DNA from: Maratus speciosus
Taxonomy: Eukaryota; Arthropoda; Arachnida; Araneae; Salticidae
DNA length: 64,000 nucleotides
NCBI GenBank assembly: GCA_963932465.1
Contig: OZ010791.1
Coordinates: forward strand, 617,713,800-617,777,799
Direction: 5' to 3'
Position 1 is the stretch's first letter; every line of letters begins with the position of its first letter. This document shows, piece by piece, positions 47,754 through 58,384 of the stretch. Position numbers and translations under genes: made by a program. Below the pieces are notes generated by a model that was given only the letters and a program-made list of their open reading frames with translations, was not told the DNA's origin and did not search any database.

Positions 47754-49365
47754 CAGGGTTCGCAAAGCTGGGCCCAGTTCGAAAAAACCCGGTGGGTTTT
47801 TTCAGAATGGGCCCACTTGAAAAAGCCCACTGTAAAACCCATAAAGTGGGTTTTTTCAATTTTCAGATATAATTTAAAAATTTAAACAACATATAAATTT
47901 AATGAATTTAAGTCATTTCAGTTAATTTTGAAAAAATATTAATATATAAAAGCCATTACATACAAATAAAAATGTATTTCAGCACATTGAACTACTTTAC
48001 TAACATAGAACCTAGTAGGCAACACACATAGTACATAATTATAGGTATGTCTTTATATAAAAAATTCAAATCAACTATATTCATGGAAATAAAAAATATG
48101 TATTTTTACTTTCTTCTATCTTTACAAGAAGAAAGTATTGGATTCGTGAAAAATTTCGACTTCCAGTTCATGATTGATTTATATGTTTTAAAAAGGTCCT
48201 GAAGACAATTTGATAGTTTTTAGAAAATGACTGTCTGTATGTGAAAAAAATTTTGTGGGTGCTCTATCTCAAGAACTAATGCACAGAATTTCACAAAACT
48301 TTTACTAACACAAAACTGAGTTAGACCTTGATGTAAACTGATGCTGATTAGTTTTTGGTGTATACTGCCCAACAGGTGGTGCTGCTATGCTGCATTTATC
48401 TCAATTTTTGCAATAGCTTTATCTCAAGAACTAATGCATGGATTTTCATAAAACTTCAGATTCAGTTACAAGTTAAGTTGTTGCTTATTGAATTTTGGTG
48501 CATATCGCCCAACAGGTAGTGCTGCATTTTTCACGATTTCAGCAATAACTCTAATCTCAAGAACTAATGTACGGATTTGAATAAAAATTTAGATTCAGTT
48601 AAACCTTGATATAAACTGGTGCTGATTAGTTTTTGGTGTATATCGCCCAAGCGGTGCAGTTGTGCGGCATTTATCTCAAATTTTGCAATAGCTTTATCTC
48701 AAGAACTAATAATGCATGGATTTTCATCAAACTTCAGATTCAGTTAGATGTTGACGTAAATTGTTACTGATCAAGTTTTGTTGTAAATTGAACAACAGGT
48801 GATACTTATATCTCCTTGTTAAATGCATCCAATTCAACAAATCTATATTTTACAATCCTCATGATGGGCATAAATTGCCATTTAATTTTGGCACTGTGAT
48901 AGCGAATTTTGAATTATTAACATGTATGAGATAGAAGAAACTTTTGGGATTGGCACATCCGACTGTTTACCCCTTTTTTTCTTCCTACTTATATATTTTA
49001 AATTTTAACATTCTATTCATTATTTGATTTAAAGAAAATTAACAATTTTATATCTTCTATTATATTTAAAATTAATTTGTGAGAAAAGCTGGTATTTAAT
49101 TAATTTAAATTCATATAATTTATGCAATTTATAACTTGTCAAATAGCATTACAATTATATTGTATATAAGAGAACAATGTATTTTTTTATGTATAGTGTA
49201 TATAATATATAGAAAATATAGTATACAATAATGTAATTACGCATGTATTATACTTTTGAAAAAACCCGATTTTCTCCGGGGAAAATTGGGTTTTTCATGA
49301 AAAAACCCGAAAAAACCCATGCGGGTTGGGTTTTTTCAGAAAACCCCGGGTTTTTGCGAACCCTG
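47754..49365. mobile_element. hAT-like element inserted in family D
   Basis: The ends cagggttcgcaaa and tttttgcgaaccctg enclose 1.6 kb. Close to both ends are repeated aaaaaacccg / gggttttttc blocks. The sequence tagagc precedes (47748-47753) and follows (49366-49371) the element as a 6-bp repeat. The normal hAT duplication is 8 bp, so either flank mutation or a different superfamily is possible. It carries no transposase and itself hosts the reversed family A element. Confidence 0.65.
48108..48945 (-). mobile_element. Helentron-like (HINE) element, family A, reversed
   Basis: This is the inverse of 5200-6112. It begins with the terminal hairpin (actttcttctatctttacaa to gaagaaagt, 48108-48136), then a mutated microsatellite (actgtctgtatgtg). 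About four tandem copies with caacaggtggtgctg-like motifs follow (48,371, 48,515, about 48,650, about 48,790). It ends with atagaagaaact (48,931). No protein is encoded. Confidence 0.7.
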
Positions 49366-49609
49366 TAGAGCGCAGACAGACGGGCAGACAAACCGAACTC
49401 ATAAACACTTTTCAACTTTGTTGGAAAGTGTTAAATATAGCAGAATGCTATCAAAACGCAGATGACCCCGCCACACCCAATTTCTCATTAGTTACTGGAA
49501 ATTATTTTCTTTCTGTAGAAATCCCTTTTGCCATCGACCCCTAATTTAAACGAATTTAAAAAAAAAATTCTATTGGCATACAGAAGATTCTTCACTTTCC
49601 ACGCCCATC

Positions 49610-49860
49610 CTATCTAAATTCTCTACTTTCATTGTTTTCGTTAAACACTATTCCTTCCTGCCAAGAAAAGTCACTTTGACGCAGAAAGCTTTGACCAATC
49701 AGATTACGAGATGGCAATAGCGATCGTGCTATAGTAAAGTCAATAAAATACAAAAACTTCAAGATGATCCGTTTATATTCACGAGAGTTAGAGCTCGGAC
49801 AGACGGACAGGCAAACCGAAGTCATAAACACTTTAAAACCCTCCGACTGTCTTGGAAAAG
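49610..49860. repeat. Helentron-like tail fragment
   Basis: The tail block (gcgatcgtgctatagtaaa, cacgagagttagagctcgga, cagacggacaggcaaaccga) matches 43,305-43,440. It is an isolated 3' part of a related element. The minus-strand frame over it is not a gene. Confidence 0.5.
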
Positions 49861-50189
49861 GGCAAAATTGTAATGTTGTTTTCTCTGCATTTTGTTTTAA
49901 ATGCTAAAAAAAAAATTATTCTTTGAACATTTTATAAAAAAACTTAATAACGAATATGAATGCAATCCTTGGAAGTATAATCATTGTTCAATGTATTAAA
50001 AATACATTAAATCAATAGAATTATATTTACTTTAAATATTGCTTGTATTGCAGTGAAACCTGGAGCTTAGTGAACGTATTAACACGGGCTTGTCAGTGAG
50101 GGGTTTAAAACTATGTTGGAAAGTGTTAAAAACACAGTCTGAAAGAAAATACTCAACGATATCAATTATTGCTATATATTAGAAGTGAA

Positions 50190-50945
50190 TTGTATTCTTA
50201 TTGCCTTGATCATGATTTTTTTCCCCTAAGACAGAATTGCGTGACAGATAGTTTATGTCTTCATACCATTTCATTGTTGTTGTTTTTTAAGTCAATAGAT
50301 TTTGAAATTGTTACTCAAGTAAAAATATCGAAATTTATAAAAATATTTAAAATTTAAGAATCTTTTTTTTTTATTGTTATTATTATTATCTAACCTAAAT
50401 TTGTTTCTACAAAACCTTCCAGTCTGTAAGAAAATACCAGATAGTACCAATTATTGCTACATTGTTAAAAAAAAAAAAGATAAACTGATGATTTTACGGT
50501 ACAATACTGGCACCCCCAGCTCCCGTACTATATGTAAAATTAATAATAATAAATTGGAAAATAAGCAGTAACATAGGGTATATTACAGCTAGTATATTTA
50601 TAAGACTATACTACTGCTTATTTACAGTTTATTATTGTTATCTTTACGGTATAATACTGTCAGCTGGGGTGCCAGTATTTATACCATAAAATGACCATTT
50701 TTTTTTCAGTGTATGTATTGGAAGTGAAATGTTTTCTTATTGCCTTGACCATATTTTTTTTCGATTAAGACAGGATTGCATGACAGATAGAGACAGGTTA
50801 TGCTTTCATGCAGTTTCATTGTATTTTTAAAAAGTCAATAGATTTTTTTTAAAAATTTCTCAAGCAAAAATACTAAAACTTATTGCTTTTTAAAAATATT
50901 TAAAATTAAAAAAAGATTATCATTATTAATATTATTATCTACCCT
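50190..50945. repeat. direct duplication enclosing an inverted repeat
   Basis: The block 50,190-50,400 (ttgccttgatcat ... attattatctaacc) recurs at 50,735-50,945. Between the copies, acggtacaatactggcaccc and ggggtgccagtatttatacc form an inverted pair (about 50,497-50,690), so a foldback lies between direct repeats. No gene is seen. Confidence 0.55.
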
Positions 50946-51459
50946 ATACGTATCACTTTCTGGTGGTGAAAACCGAATTCTGTTAATTATGTTAGGTAAT
51001 TAATAAACCAAGCAATAATAAAGTTTAAAAACATTAAAACAACATTTGCATTTTCCCGCAGTAATTAACTTGAGACTATTTCGTACTCATAAAACTTGAA
51101 CAAGTATTGAAAATTCACAAACAAATTACTGTTACTTACCTGTTATGAAATTATCTGCACATTCAACAGTTATTGCAGAAAAAGTTCGACCTCTGCTGAC
51201 ATTGGCGAATGAAATAATGTATCGATCTTATCGTTCATGCTACTTGATAAGTATACATACTGTTGTGTTTTAAAATAAGATAGTGTCCCTTGAATAAGAT
51301 AATAGTGTGCAATCTTCAACAGGGCGTTTCATAAAGTACTAAAATAATAAAAAGAAAAATGCCCAGTTAAACTGATGGCATTGAGTTCACAGGCTATTCG
51401 CATTAATTGTAGATTATACTCTTATTTCAAAGAATAATTCCCCTCAACAAATAGATTAA

Positions 51460-52654
51460 CACTAGAACCGCCATGCGGTCATTTTGACCGTTTCGAAACT
51501 TTCATTCCGTACCAATTTTTTTCTATTTAAAGTATAACTTTCCGTTTCCGTGACTTTTCCTATAATTCGAAAAGCTATGATATGCCAGTGATAAATTGTG
51601 CAGTCAGCCAAAATTTATGAAGTATTGCAGTAGTATACCTAGAACCGCCGAAACGGTCAAAATGACCGCCGTCAATTTTAATGCACATTTTATCTAGTAG
51701 ATGTCAAAATAGCCCATACTTCATACATCCATACTTCAGCAAATGTTACAACATTAGCACAGATAACTTCTTTACTTCACTGCACCTTGCAGAAAAGCTG
51801 AAGTCAGTAAAAACAAGCATTGTTGGCACAGTCTATCGCGGACGAAAAACAAAATTCCACAGGCCATAAAACTGAAAAAAATTCTTTTTACGGTAGCCAA
51901 ATTCTTGCCAGAGATGATATTACGTTGAGTTTATCAAGGGAAGAAAAATAAATGTGTTTTAATTCTAAGTTCACGACATCCATCAGTTACATTTGAAACT
52001 GGTGATAACCACTTACCAGAAACTGTAAAGTTCTATAATTCTATAAAATTTGGCGTCGATGTGCTTGACCAAACGGCTCGGAAGTATTCTACAAAAGCTA
52101 GTTCTAGACGATGACCTCTACAAGTGTTTTATAATTTTCTTGATCTAGCGGGCATCAATTCTGAAAAACACAGTCAAATAAGGTGTTTAATACCAGTATT
52201 GTGTTAAAGAGGAATGCGTTTTCTTGAAACCCTTTATATTATTCCTAGTATTTTCTAGAATAAAATACTGGTAGCTTCCTCTTTTTTTGACTATGTTTTT
52301 CCCTGACCATTCGCCACCCTGAATATTGTATTATTCAGGACATAAATATAAATATTTGTTTTCACTAAGTTTATTCTTGTTTTTAGCAATTTCGATTTAT
52401 CATGAAAAATATTTTTACTATAAAAATACTCTTAAAAATAATAATATATATATATATCTCAATATAATATAATAAAATATATAATAAAATTATGAAATAT
52501 ATATTATTGTATGGCCAATGATGGTAATAATAGTAATAAACGATATTAAGAGTAAAAACTGGCAAGTAAATAATAGTTGAGCATGGTAATCCACATCGGT
52601 CAAAATGACCGCTTTGGCGATTATAGGTATACGTTTTTGCCGGCGGTTCTAGTG
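51460..52654 (+). mobile_element. piggyBac transposon, decayed, nested in family C
   Basis: The ends cactagaaccgccatgcggt and the inverse gccggcggttctagtg are flanked by TTAA (51456-51459, 52655-52658). Inner inverted motifs (cggtcattttgaccg / cggtcaaaatgaccgc) repeat near both ends. At 1.2 kb it is about half the length expected for an autonomous element. It is the evident parent type of the 200-bp elements at 12541 and 34418. Confidence 0.85.
51690..52195 (+). pseudogene. piggyBac (PGBD4-like) transposase fragments
   Basis: The first frame (to 51869) reads NISTDNFFTSLHLAEKL and TSIVGTVYRGR, the block around the first catalytic aspartate of the DDE_Tnp_1_7 domain. After a shift and stops, another stretch near 52,020-52,160 reads TVKFYNSIKFGVDVLDQ and then RWPLQVFYNFLDLAGIN, the block containing the last catalytic aspartate. 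The segment between them, with the second aspartate, is largely missing, as is the N-terminus. It is clearly an inactive transposase. The family call is confident because two separate signature blocks occur in the right order. Confidence 0.85.
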
Positions 52655-53574
52655 TTAAGGGGGATTCGCCCCCACATTTCCCCCATTTTATACTTAACCA
52701 ATAAACCTCCAAATCTAATCAGGGAAGCGCCTTATCAGAATAAACTTGTATGCAAAATTTGAAGCAAATCAGATAATTATGCATGAAAAACCCATTTCGC
52801 AAAATTAAGGAGGTATTAGATCCTCCATTTCCTCCTTTATACTTAACCAATGAACCTCCAAATCTAATCAGAGAAGCTCCTTATCAGAATGAACCTATAA
52901 AAGAAATTGATGCAAATTGGATAATTATGCATGAAAACCCATTTATCTAAATTAAGAGGGGACTTGCCCCTCTCTTTTACCCCCTTATACTTAACCAATG
53001 AACTTTCAAATCTAATCAAGGAAGCGCCTTATCGGAATAAACCGGTGCATCAAATTTGAAGTAAATCGAATAATTCTGCATGGAGACCTCCTTTATACTT
53101 AACCAATAAACCTCCGAACCTAATCAAGGCAGAGCCTTATCAGAATAAACCTGTATACCAAATCTGAAGCAAATCAGATAATTATGCATGTAAAACCCAC
53201 TTCGTAAAATTAAGAAGGTATTAGATCCCCCATTTCCCCCTTTATACTTAACCAATGAACCTCCAACTCTAATCGGGTAAGCTCCTTATCAGAATAAACC
53301 GGTTTATAAAATTTGAAGCAATTCGAATAATTCTGCATGAAAAACCCATTTATCTAAATTAAGGAGGGATTAACCCCGTTACCCCCCTTTATACTTAACC
53401 AATGAATCCCCAAAACTAATCAGGGAACCGCCTTATCAGAATGAACCTAGAAAATTTTTTTGAAGCAAATCGGATATTTCTATCAAGAGTTATCGCAATA
53501 CGTACATACGCACATACATACATACAGAACTTGCGGGCACTTGGGCTTTGAAAGCCGCCAGTGTTAATATTAAT

Positions 53575-53855
53575 CTAGCGTAATTTCGTATCCAGCGATT
53601 GCTGGAGCTCCATTACCTGAGATTTATTCTGTTGAGTTGAACCAGGTTTCAGACCAGATGCTGTAATCATCAAGGTTAGCTGGGTGAAAAAGTTCGACCA
53701 GAATCGTCCGGGATAGCTCAGATGGCAGAGCACTGGTGGCTTCAGCCAGGAGATACCGGGTTCGAATCCTGGTCCGGACATTTTTCGCCCAGTTGGAAAT
53801 TTACATCTAATATGACTTATTTACCAATTAGAATAATTGTGTTAATATTAATCTA
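53575..53855 (+). repeat. tRNA-derived SINE (family 2), best-preserved copy
   Basis: The tRNA-like head at 53706-53779 has acceptor gtccggg/tccggac, an A-box tagctcagatggcagagc, and a T-arm ccggg/cctgg with loop ttcgaat (B-box). The anticodon loop ggcttca lacks the universal T33. The tail ttttcgcccagttggaaatt to ttaccaattagaataattgt follows. An upstream segment gttagctgggtgaaaaagtt is shared with the copies at 30.3 and 41.5 kb. A working tRNA is unlikely. Confidence 0.7.
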
Positions 53856-54973
53856 ATGAAATAAATAGTTTGCCGAATTAAAAAAAAAAAGGGTGAATAT
53901 TACATCATAACTTTTCTATTGCAAGATATTCACGTGAAAAATGAAAATGAAATAAATAGTTTGACGAATTTAAATGAAAGTGAATATAACTTCATAACTT
54001 TTCTATTTCAAGGTTTCCATGTGAAAGAGGAAAATAATACGTCATATTGGAAATATAAAGGACTTGGTGGAAATATAAAGGACTTGGTCACTTGTTTTTC
54101 TTTCATCAGCCCAAAGGCTTGAATTTTGACCGATTGCGTTTACTGCTAATTGTTTAGCTGTATCTTTTGTAACCTAGAAATTACAATAAATTATTTTTAC
54201 TTTTTAGATCTCATTAAAAAATAAAAACAATCACACATTTAGTGATACTAATCATTTATTAAAAAGCATAAATTTGATAAATAGGGGAGACTAGGCACGA
54301 TTGACCGTACGGGAGGCTTGACCCACCCATCAATTTTCATATTTAAAAGAATTTCAGAGTATTATCAATAGGTGTCAACCAAAGCTACTGGAATGCTCAA
54401 TCAACAGTCTTTGTTTCATACAGATAAGCGAAATAGGTCTAGAAAAAATCAATTGTGAGACGTTTTCAGCCTAAAAGTTGTGTTTTTCAGAAATACTTTG
54501 TAAGCATTTTTCAAATAAATTATACCATAGAAATTTAAGTAAGTAGGTTTAAAGTAATGCAGAAATATCGAGCTTTCATTACAGGCATAAAGACTGTACA
54601 GTAAGTTAGGCTTTACATAACAATGTGGTATTCTTTAGAAAAGGTCTATTTAGGGAGGCTTGACCCAGTCAATGTGAGGGAGGGTTGACCAGAAGCTCAA
54701 GGCTCCCTAAATTAAGTGATTTTGGAAATCTTTTATTATACACTGTGCATAATGAAACGTTAAAGGTATATACATAAAAGAATATAAATTTATTCTGTAA
54801 AGTTTCGGTAAAATGGTGTGAGGGAAAAGAAAATGTTTAAAACTGACTATACAAAAATGTGAAAAATTGCTAGAAAATGGAAAATTTGATAGGAACTTTT
54901 TTCCATTTAAATATTGCTTACAATAGGTAAATAGAAAGAGTGGGAAAGACTAGAAAGGATGAAAGCAGCAGGC
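53856..54973. other. unassigned, with gggaggcttgaccc motifs
   Basis: The phrase gggaggcttgaccca occurs at 54,329 and 54,653, with gagggagggttgacc at 54,681. These may be subterminal repeats of the pogo-like element whose transposase remnant lies downstream, but no matching opposite end was found. The segment 53,930-54,090 holds a short internal duplication (gaaatataaaggacttgg twice). Confidence 0.35.
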
Positions 54974-54977
54974 TTAA

Positions 54978-55186
54978 CCCTTTGAAATGCAGTGGTATGT
55001 TTTTAAAACCACTTAATTATTATTCTGAAACATCACAATGACACCAGAATTTGCTAGAACCTTTTCATTTAATATGTATGTGAAACATAGCCTTTTTCTT
55101 ACTTCCAAATAAATTTGTTCATAAATTCCGGTGCCAGTCATTTATTTCAACATTTTAGTACTGAAAGCACTTTGCCCCTTAAAGGT
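54978..55186. mobile_element. piggyBac-type MITE (decayed) inserted in a transposase remnant
   Basis: The left end ccctttgaaatgcag follows TTAA (54974-54977). The right end ccttaaagg(t) precedes TTAA (55187-55190), with one apparent mutation in its final G. A degraded relative is at 1921-2188. Removing it brings the reading frame at 55187 next to ggatgaaagcagcaggc. Confidence 0.5.
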
Positions 55187-55357
55187 TTAAATCATGTTAA
55201 TGGTAAGTTAAGCGCTCATGCGGTTGAAAAAGACCATAGCATCGATCGAAAAACTCTAGGAAGGTATGTAGAAAAATTTCACCAGGATGAATACAGTGAG
55301 ATGAAGCCAAACTATGTGACAACTAGAGTTGTCAGATCGAGTGTCACAAAAAAATAG
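55187..55357 (+). pseudogene. pogo/Tigger-like transposase N-terminal fragment
   Basis: The frame reads LNHVNGKLSAHAVEKDHSI then DRKTLGRYVEKF and PNYVTTRVV. This resembles the helix-turn-helix (psq-like) DNA-binding start of pogo-type transposases: a K-A-x-x-x-x-N-G-K-x-S-x-x-x-A block followed by I-x-x-x-T-L-x-R-Y. It stops shortly after. Upstream coding sequence is separated by the miniature element. No DDE domain is visible nearby. The start codon of the longer frame, at 55115, lies inside the inserted element and is not meaningful. Confidence 0.5.
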
Positions 55358-55689
55358 AACAAGGAGATAAAAAAAAAAGCGGAACAGTGGTTCCTAAATC
55401 CGAACATAATAACATGAAACATTATGAAAACGGAACCTGTCTCTAACAGAATACTGCCTTAAATGTTAAAATTTCATTTTCCCTGCTGTAAAATTATACC
55501 TGCTCAGACAAAATCCTATTTAAAACAAAATTTTTCTCCTCTGACTTGCGATTGCGTCTTAACAGGTTTGGTTAAGCCTCATATTTAAAAAAAAATATTT
55601 TTTTATAATAATTAAAGCATGTAGAATAAAGTTATTTTGCTTTTTTAAAACTGATTTTATTTCTCTTCACAAATAGTGCAATATAAAAC

Positions 55690-56095
55690 AAATTATGCCC
55701 GAACAACGAAATTTGCGATTTTCCCGATCCTGATCGACGAAATTCGCGATTTTTCCGAGCCCAATTGACAAAATTCGCGTTTTTTTTTTGCCTGATCAAT
55801 GAAATTCGCGCTTTTTCCGAGCCCGATCGACAAAACTCACAATTTTTTTTGCAGCCGATAACCAAATTTGCGATTTTTTCCGCGCCTTAATTAACAAAAT
55901 TCACGAATTTTACGTGCCCGATCAACGAAATTTGCAATTTTTCGGCGCCTGATTTACAAAATTCGCGATTCTTAAATAGCTGACGAAATTTTAATTTTTT
56001 TCTGAAGCAAATTGGCGAAATTCGCGATTTTTTTCTTACGACCTATGGACAAACATTGAAATTTTTTTCAGTTATAAATTGACGAAATTCGCGGG
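55690..56095. repeat. minisatellite, ~40-bp unit
   Basis: About ten diverged copies of a unit with gacgaaattcgcgattttt then ccgagcccgatc run through the interval. Units differ at many positions, so the array is old. The minus-strand frame over it is repetitive and non-genic. Confidence 0.75.
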
Positions 56096-56179
56096 CCACA
56101 GGTTGTGCATCGCTACTGCAAATGAACAATGCATGCTAAAAACTTCATTTTCAACACCGAACATGCCATAGTAAACGAC

Positions 56180-57060
56180 CCCAATGACATACATTTTTCA
56201 TGACAATCTGGCTATATTCAAGCGAGTTAGAGCACGCACAGATGACAGGCAGACACAGACAGATAAACCGAATTCAGAAACACTTTTCAACTACAGGCAT
56301 ACCTCGACTTATGTAACACTCGACTTACGTAAATTCGCACTTACGTTAGAGATTCCGAAAATTACGTTTATGAACATGCCAGCGAATTTGATATGCATTT
56401 GCATACTTTTGATAATTGCTTTATAAATAAAATATGCAGATAAAAACCACAACAATAATATAGTTTTATATATTAGATATAGTTATATTTTTATTGGGAT
56501 ATACAATCAAATCTTTAACAAAACAAGCACAAATCTGATTAAAATGAGCGGAAAAAACTCTGTTTAACCATTACAATTTTGTTAGCTGAATTCAAACCAC
56601 AACGAAACCTAATTTTAAAGTTTCGGTGAAGAGGAACGAGTTTATTTTTTCTTCCAGCTTCAGAGCTGTTCGTTTGATGTAGATTCAAAATTGATATAAA
56701 TTAATTCACGAATGTTAAATTTATAAATCCCATATTCCACAATCCACAAGATACTTTTTATTTGAAAATTGTCCTTTCAATTTGTTTTTATATTTTTCAC
56801 ACTTTTATAGTTTATATCCAATTAAATACTGCTGCATGCTACTTTATTTATAAAATAATACTGTGTAAATAATGTATATATTATATACATATATATATAA
56901 TAAATATTGCAGTTTCTGACGAAATTTTACCTAAGGAATTTACAAATTCGACTAATGCAAAAGTTTACGGAACGCATTACTTGCGTAAGTCGAGGGATGC
57001 CTGTATATTGGAAAATGTTAAGAGGAATGTAATAAATCTGGCATTGGAAACATTTACCAA
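56180..57060. repeat. Helentron-like tail split by a Tigger element
   Basis: The tail phrases caagcgagttagagcacgca, acaggcagacacagacagat and aacacttttcaacta match other tails at 43.4 and 49.4 kb. The tail resumes after the insertion at 57,006 with ttggaaaatgttaagag, the expected continuation (ttggaaagtgttaa at 49,421). Confidence 0.55.
56294..57003. mobile_element. pogo/Tigger-type MITE, 710 bp
   Basis: The ends caggcatacctcgacttatg and the inverse taagtcgagggatgcctg are flanked by TA (56292-56293, 57004-57005). Both ends also carry further acgtaa-type inverted motifs. The interior is AT-rich with no transposase. Confidence 0.8.
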
Positions 57061-57641
57061 ACACAACAGTATCACTCATTTCTCCTTAAATTTTCTTTTT
57101 TCTTTTCTTTTTTAGCATTTTTTTCTCCTCTGTAGAAATTGATCGTAAGGATGTCCTCCTTTTATTTTAGCAACTTTTTCCTGACAGATGAGGGGAAAGA
57201 AGAGAAAAAAATAGCAATAACTTATTGGATGCAATTAAACGTTCGAGGAGCAACGTTTCCCTCAATATTAAAGTGGGATTTCAAGACCCAATAGCATTGA
57301 TCTAAGAGCAAGAAAAACTTGGGTAGGGGTGGTTTTTCTATATTGTTTTTCTTGGTTGCTGAAACGTTGATTGTTTGAAGCCCGATGGGACAGGAACAAA
57401 TGATGAACTAGACGAGTTTACGAGGAAAAAAATTTCGTGGCGAAAGATAGATGGGGATATTTTTCATTTTTCTTTTAATCAGAAAAGGGTTAGCAGAAGG
57501 AAAAAGTTAATTTTACACAATAAAAGTTTAAATTTCGGATGTGAAGCAAAATATTATTATTATATATATATATATATGTAATAATAAAAAAATTTTCGCC
57601 CTTTTATCTTAGTAAAACTATTCCAAATTCTTATAATATTT
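57006..57641. other. unassigned
   Basis: No gene was recognised. A (TA)n run lies at 57,563-57,577. The 68-residue frame here has no family features. Confidence 0.4.
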
Positions 57642-58172
57642 ACCCGACTGTCAAGATGGGTTATGTGTTTCACGCGTATCTGTATATGTGGATTTCTTTA
57701 TACCCTCGAAACATCCCAATGACTGGATAGATTTTAATGAATGAGGTCTCTATCGATTCGTCCGATAGTTATAGGCTAGGTTTTGTTTTTATAAATTCAA
57801 AATGGCAGCCGTAAAATACAAAATGGTGGTAGAGACGAAAAAAATTTTTACGCACCCTATTGAGTGGCATATCATTGGATACGTCTTTCAAAATGAAGAC
57901 GATGTTTCGTTGACTATTTTACAGTCAGAAGCTCCGTTTAAATATTACACAATCTGGAAGTTGTGTAGGTAGGATCTGTAGCTTTACTGCAACTCTAACC
58001 TTCATAGACATCTATAGGCCTCATCAAAACAGTGTTTATAGCTAGGAACTAACAATTAAACGCAACTTAAAAGTCATCAATACAAATAAATAAAAAAATA
58101 GGTAAGAAATATAAAAGATAGTTTCACATTGATGAGAAATAATAAATTAGTTTGCTTTTTACGCAGTCGGGT
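57642..58172 (+). repeat. 530-bp repeat family, copy 4 (complete)
   Basis: The ends acccgactgtc and acgcagtcgggt bound 531 bp in the same layout as copies 2 and 3. Confidence 0.75.
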
Positions 58173-58384
58173 TTTTGATTTTTTAAATTTAATCATATTA
58201 TTACCTATCTTTAATAATATCTTAAATATCTTTTGTCTTTTATTTCATGCCTTTAAACCTGCGTATTCTTTATTTATTATTCTAAAAATCTTAATCCGTT
58301 CGTAACTTGCTTCTTATAAAATTCACTAAATTACTTTCTTCCATTTCATTCTGAGACTAAATTCTTTTCTTTCAAATGTTTTTA

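Larger units (their letters stand above)
46060..49460 (+). mobile_element. Helentron-like tandem-repeat element, family D, interrupted
   Basis: About four copies of a 326-bp unit lie at 46,060-47,460 (gatggcgaat/gatggcggat at about 46,367, 46,692, 47,018, 47,345). Each has gaagctggccaacgaactc and atgtactatgtac. (TA)n tracts and a distal region then run into cgagcgttagagc. The hAT-like insertion at 47754-49365 splits this from its tail (cagacagacgggcagac ... aacacttttcaac). The 97-residue plus-strand frame at 47019-47312 is one repeat unit read through. Confidence 0.6.
51340..53565 (+). mobile_element. Helentron-like (HINE) element, family C, second copy
   Basis: It has the same left end (gaaaaatgcccag, gagttcacaggctat at 51383) and the same repeat phrases (aatctaatcagggaagc, tgcatgaaaaaccc) as 43920-45915. 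Five or six diverged copies lie at 52,660-53,450, followed by a tacatacgcacatacatac tract and a decayed end. Its repeats are less uniform than those of the first copy. It is split by a piggyBac element at 51460-52654. Confidence 0.65.

Noticed and set aside
52383..52712. 109-residue minus-strand ORF
   Set aside because: It spans the right end of the piggyBac element and AT-rich low-complexity sequence (Ile/Tyr runs); not a real protein.
55632..55865. 77-residue minus-strand ORF with repeated NREFRRSGS-like pattern
   Set aside because: It is the ~40-bp minisatellite read in one frame.
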